DNA of 64,000 bases from the NCBI GenBank assembly GCA_002715965.1, contig PBAL01000014.1, positions 62,001-126,000 of the forward strand, written 5' to 3'. This DNA is from Verrucomicrobiales bacterium (GTDB lineage: Bacteria; Verrucomicrobiota; Verrucomicrobiia; Limisphaerales; JAYPXF01). Position 1 is the first letter of the stretch; every line of letters begins with the position of its first letter. Shown here piece by piece: positions 37,628 to 47,011 of this stretch. The notes below the pieces were generated by a model that searched no databases, was not told the origin of the DNA, and worked only from the letters and a program-made list of their open reading frames with translations. Position numbers and translations under genes: made by a program.

Positions 37628-38815
37628 CTACATCCTGATCTCAACTGCTCCAGCCGCGTTGCGCGCTTTCCCGCGTGCATCGTCGATTGAATCTCCACGG
37701 GCAATCGCAACACCCATCCGGCGTTTGCCGGCGACCTCGGGCTTGCCGAAGAGGCGCAGCTGGGTGTCCGGCTGGCTGAGGGCCGCATTGAGATTGCCAA
37801 ATTCAAGTTTGTCGGTTTCGCCTTCGGCCAGGATGACAGCGGATGCGCTGGGTCCGTGTTGTTGGATGTTGGGAATCGGAAGCCCGAGAATGGCGCGGGC
37901 GTGAAGCGCGAACTGAGAGAGGTCTTGCGAGATCATGGTGACCATGCCGGTATCGTGCGGACGCGGTGAGACCTCGGAAAACCAGACATCGTCACCCTTG
38001 ATGAAGAGTTCCACGCCAAATATTCCGCGGCCACCCAGGGCATCCGTAATCTTGCGCGCATAGTCACGGGCATTGTCACACGCGGTGTCGGTCATGGGCT
38101 GGGGCTGCCAGGATTCGCGGTAGTCGCCATCCACCTGAATGTGTCCGATCGGTTCACAGAACGAGGTGCCGTCGATGTGCCGGACGGTGAGTTGGGTGAT
38201 CTCATAGTCGAAATCCACGAAGCCTTCGACGATGACCTTGCCGGCACCTGCGCGTCCGCCTTCCTGCGCGTAGTTCCATGAATGTTGAATGTCACCTTCC
38301 GTCTTCACCACGCTCTGGCCCTTTCCCGAGGAGGACATGATGGGCTTCACAACGCAGGGCATGCCGATCTGATTGATGGCGGCTCGGAATTCCTCTTCCG
38401 TCTCTGCGAAGAGATACGGCGAGGTCTTCAAGCCCAGTTCCTCGGCAGCCAGGCGACGAATGCCTTCGCGGTTCATCGTCAATTGTGTTGCGCGCGCCGT
38501 GGGAATGATGGTCGCCATTCCTTCCTGCTCCAACTCGGCCAGGGTGCCCGTGGCAATCGCCTCGACCTCCGGCACGACCAGATGTGGTTTCTCCTGCTCG
38601 ACCACTTCGCGGAGTTTCGCGCCATCAAGCATGGAAAACACATGCGAGCGATCCGCGACCTGCATGGCCGGGGCATTCTCGTAGCGATCTGCGGCAATGA
38701 CCTCGACGCCGAGCCGCTGCAGTTCAATGACCACTTCCTTGCCCAGCTCTCCGGAGCCACAGAGCATCACGCGAGTTGCGGTGTCGGAAAACGGCGTGCC
38801 AATCGAAGAACTCAT
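37628..38815 (-). CDS. purT: Formate-dependent phosphoribosylglycinamide formyltransferase
   Basis: ATP-grasp enzyme converting GAR plus formate to FGAR in purine synthesis. 395 residues, normal length. Motifs: [45 protein letters not shown] and [12 protein letters not shown]. Convergent with the cytochrome gene (72-bp gap). Confidence 0.97.
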   Translation of the reverse strand: MSSSIGTPFSDTATRVMLCGSGELGKEVVIELQRLGVEVIAADRYENAPAMQVADRSHVFSMLDGAKLREVVEQEKPHLVVPEVEAIATGTLAELEQEGMATIIPTARATQLTMNREGIRRLAAEELGLKTSPYLFAETEEEFRAAINQIGMPCVVKPIMSSSGKGQSVVKTEGDIQHSWNYAQEGGRAGAGKVIVEGFVDFDYEITQLTVRHIDGTSFCEPIGHIQVDGDYRESWQPQPMTDTACDNARDYARKITDALGGRGIFGVELFIKGDDVWFSEVSPRPHDTGMVTMISQDLSQFALHARAILGLPIPNIQQHGPSASAVILAEGETDKLEFGNLNAALSQPDTQLRLFGKPEVAGKRRMGVAIARGDSIDDARGKARNAAGAVEIRM

Positions 38816-38881
38816 GTGGATTGATTATCGGGTGGGATGGGTGAAGTCAATTGGGAGCTATTCACAAGTGCGGTTGCCAGC

Positions 38882-39625
38882 TCAGCGCGGAACCTCATGC
38901 GTCCATCCCCGCCAGAATCCCGGCCGTCTGCGGAACAGCAGGATGACGAGGGGATTGGTCAACAGCAGCGTTTTCCAAAGCGGCCAGTTGTCAAAACGGC
39001 GCGGCGAGGGAACAACCCCGAGATCGGTCAGGAAGCGAAGATATTTGCCCTGCTTGCGCGCGGCACGCTTGACGGACCAGTAGAATTCCACGTCTTCTCC
39101 CATGTAAAACTCCACCTCGTACCCACCGAGTTCCTCAAAGACCTCTCGCCGATAAAACTGCGCCGCGCCCTGTGCCATGCCCATCAGGCGTCCGGTGACG
39201 CGCCAATAGAGGAGGTAGAGTTTCATCAATAGGCGCTTCGGCTGGTGCACTAATTCGACTGCGCCTCCCCAGCAATCTGGGTCATTCATCACCTCAACGA
39301 CCCGATGAATCAGTTGTTCGGGAATCAAGGTGTCCGCATCGAGGAAAAGAAGAATATCGCCGTTCGCGGAGTGGGCACCGCGGTTTCGCACGTGCCCGAT
39401 ATTTCTCTTTATCTCGTGTATGACCTGTGCCCCATGCTCGTGTGCCACCGCGCTCGTTCGATCCGTGCTCGCGTTGTCCACGACGATTACCTCCATTCCC
39501 AGCGCAGGTTCGCGTTCTTTGGCAAATTCAATCGCCGCGCCAACGCGTCCAAGTGTCCCGCCCAGAAACCGTTCCTCGTTCAGGGCGGGGATGACAATTG
39601 ACAGAGAGTTCACCCGGCGGGTCAC
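38882..39625 (-). CDS. Family 2 glycosyltransferase
   Basis: 247 residues from a GTG at 39625 (a second GTG, four codons on, gives MNSLSIVIPALNEE). GT-A fold: SIVIPALNEERFLGGTL, EVIVVDNASTD, and the DxD-type LFLDADTLIP. No long C-terminal membrane helices, though a hydrophobic stretch is present near TLLLTNPLVILLF. Donor and acceptor unknown. It is 66 bp from purT and may be independent. Confidence 0.85.
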   Translation of the reverse strand: MTRRVNSLSIVIPALNEERFLGGTLGRVGAAIEFAKEREPALGMEVIVVDNASTDRTSAVAHEHGAQVIHEIKRNIGHVRNRGAHSANGDILLFLDADTLIPEQLIHRVVEVMNDPDCWGGAVELVHQPKRLLMKLYLLYWRVTGRLMGMAQGAAQFYRREVFEELGGYEVEFYMGEDVEFYWSVKRAARKQGKYLRFLTDLGVVPSPRRFDNWPLWKTLLLTNPLVILLFRRRPGFWRGWTHEVPR

Positions 39626-39797
39626 GGGACAAGTCTGACTGGATCCACGATCTTGTCGATGGACTGAGGTTCAAATTTGCGGTGCGGTCTCCCCGTCCCG
39701 TGGCTCACTTCGACGGTATCCTAGTGTAGTCCGTCAGCAATGAAATGGCAGTTTGCCCGGTTCTTAATCAACCCGTCAATACACGTATGACGCAACA

Positions 39798-41147
39798 CTA
39801 GCGTTTTGCGATATCGACCAGCCGGGACAATCGCTCAAGGTAATCGGCAACGTTCGGTCTGGGATCGATGGCCTGGGCATTGCGCAACAGCAGAACAGCT
39901 TTGTCGAACTGATTGCGGCGCACGAGCATGATTGCCTGCTGAACCATGGCACGGGCTTCGAATCCCTCGATTCGGGAAGCGCGTTCGTAGAGCAGCGCTG
40001 CACGTTCCTGCTTCTCCTGATCCCAGTCCTCAGCGTAATGATCGCCAAGCAACAGAAGCGTTTCGCCATCCGTGGGATTCTGCTCCAACAAGGTTTCAAG
40101 TGTCACCAGCGCACCAGAGGTATCGCCTTGGTTGAAGGCAATACGAGATTTCAGCCGCAGGAGATTGTCAGACTTGGTCGCAAAAGACTTTTCGATTGCA
40201 GAAACCAGACGAGCGGATTCCTTCGCGTTTTCTTGTTCAAGGATGACGAGTGCGACACGGAGCATGCGGTCGAGATTGGGAAGCGGCTTTTTGGAGAGGG
40301 CTTCCACGTAAGTATCGACGGCGGTCTTCGGAAGGCCCTGATTGACGTAGATGTCGCCGAGGTTCAGCAGGCTGCCGGGGCTGGCTTTGCCCATGCGACG
40401 GAGGAGTTCGTAGTTGGCTGCTGCGCGCTCGATATCTTCACGGCCCAGATAAGTGTCGGCTTGAGCCAGCCAGAGATTGGCGCGATCCGGTTTGAGGACG
40501 AGGAGTTCTTCCAGCCAGGCAGCGGCTTCGGCATGACGCTGTTGCGCCATCAGTGTGCTGGCCAGTCCTTGTTTCCAACTCTCGCTCCGGGGATTGAAGA
40601 TCAGGGCTCGTCGATAGGCAGACTCGGCGGAGGCATGGTGCCCGAGCCTTAAGTGGCAATGTCCGATAAGCCCGTATGTCAGCTCATCGACTTCGCCAAG
40701 AGCGAGGGACTTGAGGAGAGATGCCAGAGAGTTTTCATAATCGGCTTGTTGGAATTGAATCAGTGCGAGGTTTTTATGAGCACGCAGGAAGTCGGGCATC
40801 TTCTTCAGAGCTACCCGGTACTGAGATGCTGCATGGTCCAGTTTGTTCTGTTGGAACAGGAAGTTACCGAGCGTAAAGTCCAAGGCCGCACTTGAATTGG
40901 TGCTGGTGGCGTTCAGCAGGCGAATACTCGCAGCAGGCATATTGGTCGCAAGGATTCCGGCGACTTCGTCGAGTAATTGCTTCTCTTCCTGCGTGATGGT
41001 CGGTTCGACCGAGGAATGAAATCCGTAACTGGCTGCGAATCGGGCTTTGAATTCCGGCGACTTGAAGACTTCCTGCAGATCCAAATCGACTGCTGTGGCC
41101 GAAGTGGCCAGCATAATGATCAAGAATGTATGACGAACAAGAACCAT
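39798..41147 (-). CDS. Exported TPR-repeat protein, last gene of the TonB cluster
   Basis: 449 residues from ATG 41147, which lies next to the TonB stop codon. Signal peptide (MVLVRHTFLIIMLATSATA), then at least eight tetratricopeptide repeats (for example FLFQQNKLDHAASQYRVAL; SYRRAL-type helices; LLLGDHYAEDWDQEKQ). TPR proteins are a regular fifth partner of TonB2-type systems (TtpC/ExbB/ExbD/TonB/TPR). They are thought to organise the complex at the outer membrane. Confidence 0.85.
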   Translation of the reverse strand: MVLVRHTFLIIMLATSATAVDLDLQEVFKSPEFKARFAASYGFHSSVEPTITQEEKQLLDEVAGILATNMPAASIRLLNATSTNSSAALDFTLGNFLFQQNKLDHAASQYRVALKKMPDFLRAHKNLALIQFQQADYENSLASLLKSLALGEVDELTYGLIGHCHLRLGHHASAESAYRRALIFNPRSESWKQGLASTLMAQQRHAEAAAWLEELLVLKPDRANLWLAQADTYLGREDIERAAANYELLRRMGKASPGSLLNLGDIYVNQGLPKTAVDTYVEALSKKPLPNLDRMLRVALVILEQENAKESARLVSAIEKSFATKSDNLLRLKSRIAFNQGDTSGALVTLETLLEQNPTDGETLLLLGDHYAEDWDQEKQERAALLYERASRIEGFEARAMVQQAIMLVRRNQFDKAVLLLRNAQAIDPRPNVADYLERLSRLVDIAKR

Positions 41148-41148
41148 G

Positions 41149-41856
41149 CTATTTTGTCGGCGCTTCAAATCGAATGGGATACCCGGTCCACACTGCGACG
41201 GGCCTGCCACGTCTGGATGCCGATTCGAATCGAGAGCGGCTGATGGCGCTCAAAGCTGCGCTGTTAAATCCGCGATGGGTCGATTCAAGGATGCTCAGAT
41301 CCACCGGATTTCCTTCGGAGTCGACCACGAACTTGACGAGCACCCGTCCAGAGATTCCCGCTTTTTTTAACGAGACCGGGTAGTTTGGCCGGGGAACAAA
41401 CAAAGGTCTGGGCGGCTTGTCCACCTGGTTAAGATCAAATACTTCAAAATCAGTTACACCTGGTTGGCCGACGGCTTGAAAGTTCAGGTCAAAGTCCCCG
41501 GCCAGCTTCGTGTTTAAGTCGGGCACGAGTTTGACGTTGAGTTGATTGAGTTCCAGCGGTGGCACGGACACTTGAAGTTCCGTCTTCATCTGCACTTCGA
41601 GCGTCTCCTCAACCGGCGCCTTCTTCTTTGGCGGTGGCGGTTGCTTGACCGGAGGGGGCGGTATCTCGGCCGCGACGAGCTGGTGCAACTTTTCCTTCAG
41701 TTCGGGTTCGACGGGCTGGACCTGGAACACGGCAAAAGCGACAAAGATCCCTCCTCCAAATGCGGCTGCTACCAACGCGGACACCAACGGAATGCCACAC
41801 TGTGGCGGTGCGTGATAGACCACGCTCGCTTCACTCGCTGGAGAATCGGCTGCCAT
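41149..41856 (-). CDS. tonB: Energy transducer TonB
   Basis: 235 residues from ATG 41856 (a TTG two codons upstream overlaps the exbD stop). One N-terminal membrane anchor (LVSALVAAAFGGGIFVAFAVF), a Pro-rich periplasmic spacer (PPPPVKQPPPPKKKAP), and a C-terminal TonB domain (FVPRPNYPVSLKKAGISG; VLVKFVVDSEGNPVD). It transduces proton-motive force to outer-membrane receptors. No TonB-dependent receptor is in the window. Confidence 0.93.
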   Translation of the reverse strand: MAADSPASEASVVYHAPPQCGIPLVSALVAAAFGGGIFVAFAVFQVQPVEPELKEKLHQLVAAEIPPPPVKQPPPPKKKAPVEETLEVQMKTELQVSVPPLELNQLNVKLVPDLNTKLAGDFDLNFQAVGQPGVTDFEVFDLNQVDKPPRPLFVPRPNYPVSLKKAGISGRVLVKFVVDSEGNPVDLSILESTHRGFNSAALSAISRSRFESASRRGRPVAVWTGYPIRFEAPTK

Positions 41857-41858
41857 GG

Positions 41859-42269
41859 TCAACTTCCGGGTGTGTCAGTGGAGAGGCTGATGAGATTGGC
41901 GCCACCCGCCTTGGCTTCGTCCATCACCGAAACAATCAAATCAGCGTGCACCGTCTTGTCGGCTTGAAGGATGACGGGAATTGCCTGTTTCTCACAGAGG
42001 CGGGTCACCACAGCGCGCACCCCTTGCACCCCAATCTCGCGTCCGCCATAAACGACCTGCCCGCTGGCGCTGAGGGCAATGAGGATGGATTTCTTCTCAA
42101 GCTGGCGCGAGGTGTTGGCGATCGGCTTGTCAACGTCGATGCCGGTTTCCTCGACGAAAACTGTCGTAACGATGAAGAAGATCAACAGGATGAACACCAT
42201 GTCGATCAAGGGCGAGATGTTGACCTCGTTACGCTCTTCCTCTTCTTCAAGATAACGGCGGCTTTGCAT
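41859..42269 (-). CDS. exbD: Biopolymer transporter ExbD/TolR
   Basis: 136 residues. The cytoplasmic start is EEEEERNEVNISPLIDMVFILLIFFIVTTVF, with the essential membrane Asp in LIDMVF. A periplasmic domain follows with VVYGGREIGVQGVRAVV and the IPVILQADKTVHADLIVSVMD signature. 2 bp separate it from exbB upstream and 2 bp from the tonB ATG downstream. Confidence 0.95.
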   Translation of the reverse strand: MQSRRYLEEEEERNEVNISPLIDMVFILLIFFIVTTVFVEETGIDVDKPIANTSRQLEKKSILIALSASGQVVYGGREIGVQGVRAVVTRLCEKQAIPVILQADKTVHADLIVSVMDEAKAGGANLISLSTDTPGS

Positions 42270-42271
42270 AT

Positions 42272-42868
42272 TCAGCTTTGCTGGCAGTGCTGCAGCGTGA
42301 GGTTCTCGAGGTGATAGAGGAATTCGCGGAAGCGGTTGCGCTGACGACGCACGAAGTAGAGCCCGAAGAAACCCGTGACCGCGATAATGAGCCCGACTTC
42401 CGTGGTGATCAGGGCTTCGGAGATTCCGTGAGACATTCGGCCCAAGGTGTTGCCGCTGGTTTCACCGATGGCCTCAAAGGTTTCCAACATGCCCAGCACA
42501 GTGCCGAGCAAGCCGAGCAAGGGCGCAGCCGTCACGGCAACACCGAGCATCACAATTCGTTGATTCAGCCGAGGAAGTCGAGCGGAGCGAACGGCCAGGA
42601 AACGTTCGCGAACGGCCCAGGCGCTTTTCTCGCCGGCTTGGGAGTAACGGATGATTTGGCCGGCTTCTCCCTTGGCTTGATCGGGCCGTTTGATCCATTC
42701 GTTCCACTTGATGTTCTCCGCGTCCTTGCAATCCGTGCGGGCGAAGTAAATGAGCATTTCGGAGACATGATAGCCGATAAAGACCGCGAGCAGAAACAGC
42801 GGGATCAAGACGCAACCGCCGTCGTGCCAGACATGCCAGAGGCCGGGTGGATGGAAGTCATTGATCAT
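42272..42868 (-). CDS. exbB: MotA/TolQ/ExbB proton channel protein
   Basis: 198 residues from ATG 42868 (MINDFHPPGLWHVW). Three membrane helices; the conserved proton-channel region is APLLGLLGTVLGMLETF and ALITTEVGLIIAVTGFFGLYFV. It works with ExbD and TonB. A second, longer ExbB lies upstream on the same strand across a 364-bp non-coding block. Confidence 0.93.
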   Translation of the reverse strand: MINDFHPPGLWHVWHDGGCVLIPLFLLAVFIGYHVSEMLIYFARTDCKDAENIKWNEWIKRPDQAKGEAGQIIRYSQAGEKSAWAVRERFLAVRSARLPRLNQRIVMLGVAVTAAPLLGLLGTVLGMLETFEAIGETSGNTLGRMSHGISEALITTEVGLIIAVTGFFGLYFVRRQRNRFREFLYHLENLTLQHCQQS

Positions 42869-43232
42869 GGTGATTTCACCCCGACCCAACGGGCCAGAGC
42901 TAAGCCAGCCCAGGGCAACGCACTGGGTTGTCCGGTCGCCATGAGGCCAGCCCCAAAGTGGGCGGCTCTATTGGATGTCCGTTTCGTTTGAAAGCTAGGG
43001 CCGCCCCGTTGGGGCTTCATTGTAGCTACCTCAAACCCAGGGCGTTGCCCTGGACTGTGATAGGATCGGCCCTTTGGGCCTGGAGAACAGAGATTGCAGC
43101 AAGCGGATCGCAATCCGATTGCCCCGTTCGCTGCCACGCGCAACTGGACGGGCAGATTGCCCATCCTACGACGGCGCGTAGCCATGCGCATGTTTGATCG
43201 CCACTTGATGATTCGTTTGGATGCCTTGGAAA
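42869..43232. repeat. 364-bp block of short palindromes inside the TonB cluster
   Basis: Non-coding. CCCAGGGCAACGCACTGGGTT (42909-42929) is itself palindromic and is inverted at 43034-43053 with one mismatch. Further palindromes: GCCGCCCCGTTGGGGC around 43002-43017 and GGCCCTTTGGGCC at 43068-43080. Resembles a mosaic of REP/BIME-type repeats inserted between two exbB genes. I see no ORF or promoter pattern I would trust. Confidence 0.6.
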
Positions 43233-44633
43233 TCATTCTTCGTTGTTCAAGGCGAGGCCGTTGACAAAACCCACGGCGGCTTGTTCCAGGCTGGTAATGA
43301 AACCGCGAATCTTGCGGCTGAGCGCGGCATGCACGAGCAATGCCGCAACGGCGACGATGAGGCCGCATTCGGTTGTGACGAGCGCTTCGGAAATACCACT
43401 GGAAAGCGTCTTGGCATCGCCGGTGCCGAACATGGTGATCAGCTTGAAGGTGTTGATCATGCCCGTGACCGTGCCAAGCAATCCGAGCAGCGGCGCGACA
43501 GCGGCAGTGAGACCGATGAAGGGAAGCCAGCGTTCCAAACGCGGCCGAATGTGAAGCACGCGTTCGTAGAGCATCTCTTCGAGGAGTTCCTTCTTCTGGT
43601 TCGCGTTGTTGATGGCGGTTTCCAGCAGATTGCCAGCCGGACCCTTGAGAGAGCGTGCGTGGTCCAGCGCCTTCGGTTTCTGATTGGTGGCGAGTTGTTT
43701 GAGAATGAGCTCAACGTCCTGCGGCAGCGGTGCGCGCAGGCGAACAACCTGCATCCACTTGGCAATGCACAGCAATGACGCCAGCCCAGCAAGCACGAGA
43801 ATCGGGATCATCACCACCCCCCCTTTTCTCAGGTGCTCTTCCAAGGTTTCCTGCGTCTCTTGTATCTGGAGGGCGCGTCCTCCGGATGGATCGACCGGGA
43901 AAAGTCCCTTGCCGCTCTGGACCAATTCGCGGAGCTCATTCGTCTGCCCGCCGTTCAACGGAATGATCACGGCATCGAGTGTGTTCACCTCCAGTTGCGC
44001 AATGCCGACGTTGCCCTTTGCGTTGCCGGCGAACACCGCGACCGGTCCCGCAAGGGCGAAACGACCTTGATCGAGTTCTCCTTCCTGCGAAAGCGCCCGG
44101 CCTTCGAAGGTCTGTCCGCCCATCAACTTGCCCACGCGTTCGGCCGTCTTGTCGAGGAGTTCGAATTGTTTGTCCAGGCGTTCCAGGGCAGACATGTTCG
44201 CGTCATCCGTGACGGACTCGGCCTGCTCGATGACGGCTTCGTATTCGCGTAGTTCGCTGATATGGATCTTCGTCTCAAGAAAATGTCCAAACTCAGCGAG
44301 TGAACTGGTGACGAACTCCATCTCCTGGTCCGCTGCACTCAGTTCAGTTTCGAGACCGCCAATGCTTTCCTTGGCATCGCGGGCCTGAGCACGGGCGGTC
44401 TTCAACTCGCCACGCTTTGCCGCGGTGGAGGATTCGAGCTCGTTGATCTTCTTCGCAAGCGGCAGCTTTTCTTCCGCGATCTTTCGATTGAGATCGGTGA
44501 GTTCTTTTTGAGCAGAGCGCAGGTCGGCCGCAACGGATGCGGACGCGCCATCGAACGAAGCCTCTGCAGCTTGGCCGATTGGACTGATCGGACCGATCAT
44601 CAGGATCGAAGCGATGTATGCTGCTGCCCTCAT
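43233..44633 (-). CDS. Long ExbB-family protein with exported coiled-coil domain (TtpC-like)
   Basis: 466 residues. Signal peptide, then an N-terminal extracytoplasmic coiled coil (LRSAQKELTDLNRKIAEEKL to about residue 110) and a middle domain. Next come membrane helix VVMIPILVLAGLASLLCIA and the ExbB core (FIGLTAAVAPLLGLLGTVTGMINTF; SEALVTTECGLIVAVAALLVHA). This layout is that of TtpC, the extra component of TonB2 systems. The ATG overlaps the DUF3450 stop by 4 bp. Confidence 0.9.
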   Translation of the reverse strand: MRAAAYIASILMIGPISPIGQAAEASFDGASASVAADLRSAQKELTDLNRKIAEEKLPLAKKINELESSTAAKRGELKTARAQARDAKESIGGLETELSAADQEMEFVTSSLAEFGHFLETKIHISELREYEAVIEQAESVTDDANMSALERLDKQFELLDKTAERVGKLMGGQTFEGRALSQEGELDQGRFALAGPVAVFAGNAKGNVGIAQLEVNTLDAVIIPLNGGQTNELRELVQSGKGLFPVDPSGGRALQIQETQETLEEHLRKGGVVMIPILVLAGLASLLCIAKWMQVVRLRAPLPQDVELILKQLATNQKPKALDHARSLKGPAGNLLETAINNANQKKELLEEMLYERVLHIRPRLERWLPFIGLTAAVAPLLGLLGTVTGMINTFKLITMFGTGDAKTLSSGISEALVTTECGLIVAVAALLVHAALSRKIRGFITSLEQAAVGFVNGLALNNEE

Positions 44634-45415
44634 TTCAGTTCCACCGGCAGGTTCACCAAGGACGGAACGGTTTCATCGCGGAACACGCGGATCGCCCGCG
44701 TGACATCGCGTGCAATCTTATTGTTCGGCATCCAAACCCAACCATCCGGACCGGGGCGCCCGACACCGGCAAGCCGACCGCTCTTGCTAACGTAAAAAGC
44801 CTGGGCCAAGCCAAGATACAAAACCTGCACGCGCACCTGCGTCCCATTCAGCACATGCATTTCGGGAGTGACGGTAAACTCCGCATTGAAGGTCTCGATC
44901 TCATTGAAAACTGTCAGCAGGTTTTGAAGGCGTTGCGAAACAGGGATCTGCGATTCGCTCCCCGCCTTGGGAAACTTCCGCATCAGCGGCTCCACCGTTT
45001 CACCGAGCACGGGAGGGAACATGCGGGCCAATCCAGCAATCTTGGTCTCTACCCCGCCAATACGCTTGGCCGCGTAGTCGAGCAATTCGTTGCGGCTCTT
45101 GAGATTGGCATCGAGTTCCTCGCGCTTGCTCTTGTTTCCGGCAGCAGCGTCACGAGCCTTCTTGATCTGTCCGTCAAGCACGCCAATCTCTTTGTTCAAC
45201 AGCTCGGCGGTCAGTTCCAGGGACTGCTTCTGATCGGACCACTCGCGGATCGTTTTGTTGACCGCCTTGCGCGTCTGCATCCACTGGATCGTGGTCTGCC
45301 GCGCGGCTTCGAAGCGGTCGATCTTGTTCGCTTCGGCCGCATGTGCTCTGAGCGCCAATCCTGTCAGCAGGAGACAGATGAGCAACAGTGGTCGAATGTG
45401 CGACTGTGGTAGCAT
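44630..45415 (-). CDS. DUF3450 periplasmic coiled-coil protein
   Basis: 261 residues. Signal peptide (LLLICLLLTGLALRAHA), a long coiled coil (SDQKQSLELTAELLNKEIGV to about residue 115), then a C-terminal domain (GRPGPDGWVWMPNNKIARDV) characteristic of DUF3450. In known genomes DUF3450 is the first gene of TtpC-ExbB-ExbD-TonB-TPR clusters, as here. 78 bp separate it from the ABC permease gene upstream on the same strand. Confidence 0.9.
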   Translation of the reverse strand: MLPQSHIRPLLLICLLLTGLALRAHAAEANKIDRFEAARQTTIQWMQTRKAVNKTIREWSDQKQSLELTAELLNKEIGVLDGQIKKARDAAAGNKSKREELDANLKSRNELLDYAAKRIGGVETKIAGLARMFPPVLGETVEPLMRKFPKAGSESQIPVSQRLQNLLTVFNEIETFNAEFTVTPEMHVLNGTQVRVQVLYLGLAQAFYVSKSGRLAGVGRPGPDGWVWMPNNKIARDVTRAIRVFRDETVPSLVNLPVELK

Positions 45416-45493
45416 GCGAAAACGGGGATTAACTCAACTTTCGTGGCGTTTGTTCAACACCGAATTTAGACGGTCAAGATCGGGGGAAATCGG

Positions 45494-46270
45494 TCAGTTG
45501 AGTGCTTTTCGGCTGTAGATCAGATTGGCTACGACGATGAATACAGCCGAGTAAAACACCGCATATGCGATGGCAATCAGGATCGCGGTGAACGGAATGG
45601 CCGGCCAATTGTGGATGATCAAGAGCCGGGTATCGTACCACTCCAAGTGAGGAACCACATAGTAGATTCCGTAAAACAAGGACCGGGCCGGCTCGTCCAT
45701 TTTCAGCGCAATCTTGTTCAAATGCTGCGCGAGAAACAACAGCCCCCCGGTCGTGATGAGGGCGATGACAGCATTGGATGACGGTGCGGTGAAAACAAGG
45801 GAGCCCAGCAAAGCGCCGGAGATCACAATCGCGAGCAACAGCCAGTGAAGGAAGAAGGCCTGCGAACATCCAAGCAAAGAGATTTGTCCTCCCTTCCAGG
45901 AGCTCATCGAGAGGAAAAGTGCGTAAAGAATCAACAACGCCACGCCGTTGGCCAACCAACAACCAAAGAACTTTCCGAGCAGCACCTGGGCACGAGTGAT
46001 CGGTTTGGCGAGCAGCGGTTGAATGGTTTTGTTGGAGTGCTCATTTGGCAGCTGGCGAGCGGTCGAGATCACCGCCAAAACGAGCGAACCGATCCATACC
46101 AAAGCAAGGCAGACTTCGCGAAGGTAGCGAACGATTTGATCGTCATTGAAGAAGTTGGCGGAAGCAGCGAGTGCAGTAAGCACGGCTGCCAACAGAACCA
46201 CAACATAGGCATCCTTGCGCCGGGACATTTCCAGCAACGCGATTCTTGCGATGGCCCAGATCTTGTTCAT
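45494..46270 (-). CDS. ABC-2-type transporter permease, leftward arm
   Basis: 258 residues from ATG 46270 (MNKIWAIARIALLEMSRRKD). About six membrane helices; the cytoplasmic segment STARQLPNEHSNKTIQPLLAKPITRAQVLLGKF is the hallmark of the NosY/ABC-2 permease family. Clearly homologous in pattern to the permease of the rightward arm (50889-51716: LAARQLPNGLQKRTLLLLLSKPVRRSEYLWG). No ATPase is encoded in this arm, so both permeases probably share the one at 50149. Confidence 0.85.
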   Translation of the reverse strand: MNKIWAIARIALLEMSRRKDAYVVVLLAAVLTALAASANFFNDDQIVRYLREVCLALVWIGSLVLAVISTARQLPNEHSNKTIQPLLAKPITRAQVLLGKFFGCWLANGVALLILYALFLSMSSWKGGQISLLGCSQAFFLHWLLLAIVISGALLGSLVFTAPSSNAVIALITTGGLLFLAQHLNKIALKMDEPARSLFYGIYYVVPHLEWYDTRLLIIHNWPAIPFTAILIAIAYAVFYSAVFIVVANLIYSRKALN

Positions 46271-46277
46271 GAACGGG

Positions 46278-46490
46278 TCAGTTACATCCACATCCTGACT
46301 TGGAACAGCAGGAACTGGATTCAGTCGCGCCCGAGGTCGACAGATACCCTCCCTGAATCAACCGGCGCACGGGTAGTCCGGTGTCGGGATCGTGGGTCAG
46401 CGCGTCGTCTTTCATCGACTGCTTGTACTCAAACTGTCGAGGAGCCTCGCTGGCGTCGGTGGGAATGGTCTCGTAGACGTAAACTGGCAT
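46278..46490 (-). CDS. FmdB-like small protein without zinc-ribbon cysteines
   Basis: 70 residues from ATG 46490. The start MPVYVYETI, then RQFEYKQSMKDDALTHDPD and PVRRLIQGG, follows the FmdB/zinc-ribbon regulatory protein pattern, but the CxxC pairs expected near residues 9-12 and 25-30 are absent. The C-terminus ends in a Cys cluster (SSSCCSKSGCGCN). Metal handling by this tail is possible. It lies 7 bp before the ABC permease gene in the same direction. Confidence 0.65.
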   Translation of the reverse strand: MPVYVYETIPTDASEAPRQFEYKQSMKDDALTHDPDTGLPVRRLIQGGYLSTSGATESSSCCSKSGCGCN

Positions 46491-46535
46491 GGGAGGCAAT
46501 TTGGTACTCGGGGAACGTCAAACAGAGTTCTGATA

Positions 46536-47009
46536 TTACAGTCGATTTCCCGAACAGCCCACGCTGTCACAGCAATCGGCTGCGGGCACGAGGGTAGGAG
46601 TGCTCTGCAATCGAAGATTCAAAAAGTGAGTTGCGGCGAGAAGACTGCCGCCAAAGGCCGCACCCAACGCGTGTGGCCAGCTGAGTTCATCCGCACAACA
46701 AATGGGAGGAGCGGTTGCGTGGGCTCCAATCAATGCTGCTGCGCCAGTTCCCAACAGTCCCAACAACCACCATCTGCCGTGTGTGCGGCATCCGCCGACC
46801 GTGCAGGCCGTAGCCAGAAAAATGGATGCAATCACAAATCCTCGCTCGATTTCACGATCAACCAGCCAGGTGCCGGCGAGCAATGGCAAAGCAATAAGCA
46901 GCCATGGCATGCACACGCAATGGACGGCACACAGGGACGACGCGAAAAAACCCAGCCGGTCCAAAATCTGGCTGACAGGGTTTCGGTTTGGCTTGCTGGA
47001 TTCAGACAT
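46536..47009 (-). CDS. MerC-like membrane protein
   Basis: 157 residues from ATG 47009, 2 bp after the upstream gene. The first membrane helix carries SSLCAVHCVCMPWLLIALPL, the MerC-type Cys pattern, and three further helices follow. Ends with PAADCCDSVGCSG, a second Cys cluster. MerC proteins move mercury; relatives in zinc-regulated loci are thought to move or bind zinc. Here the Zn link comes from the neighbouring CobW-type and Zur-type genes. Confidence 0.75.
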   Translation of the reverse strand: MSESSKPNRNPVSQILDRLGFFASSLCAVHCVCMPWLLIALPLLAGTWLVDREIERGFVIASIFLATACTVGGCRTHGRWWLLGLLGTGAAALIGAHATAPPICCADELSWPHALGAAFGGSLLAATHFLNLRLQSTPTLVPAADCCDSVGCSGNRL

Positions 47010-47011
47010 CT

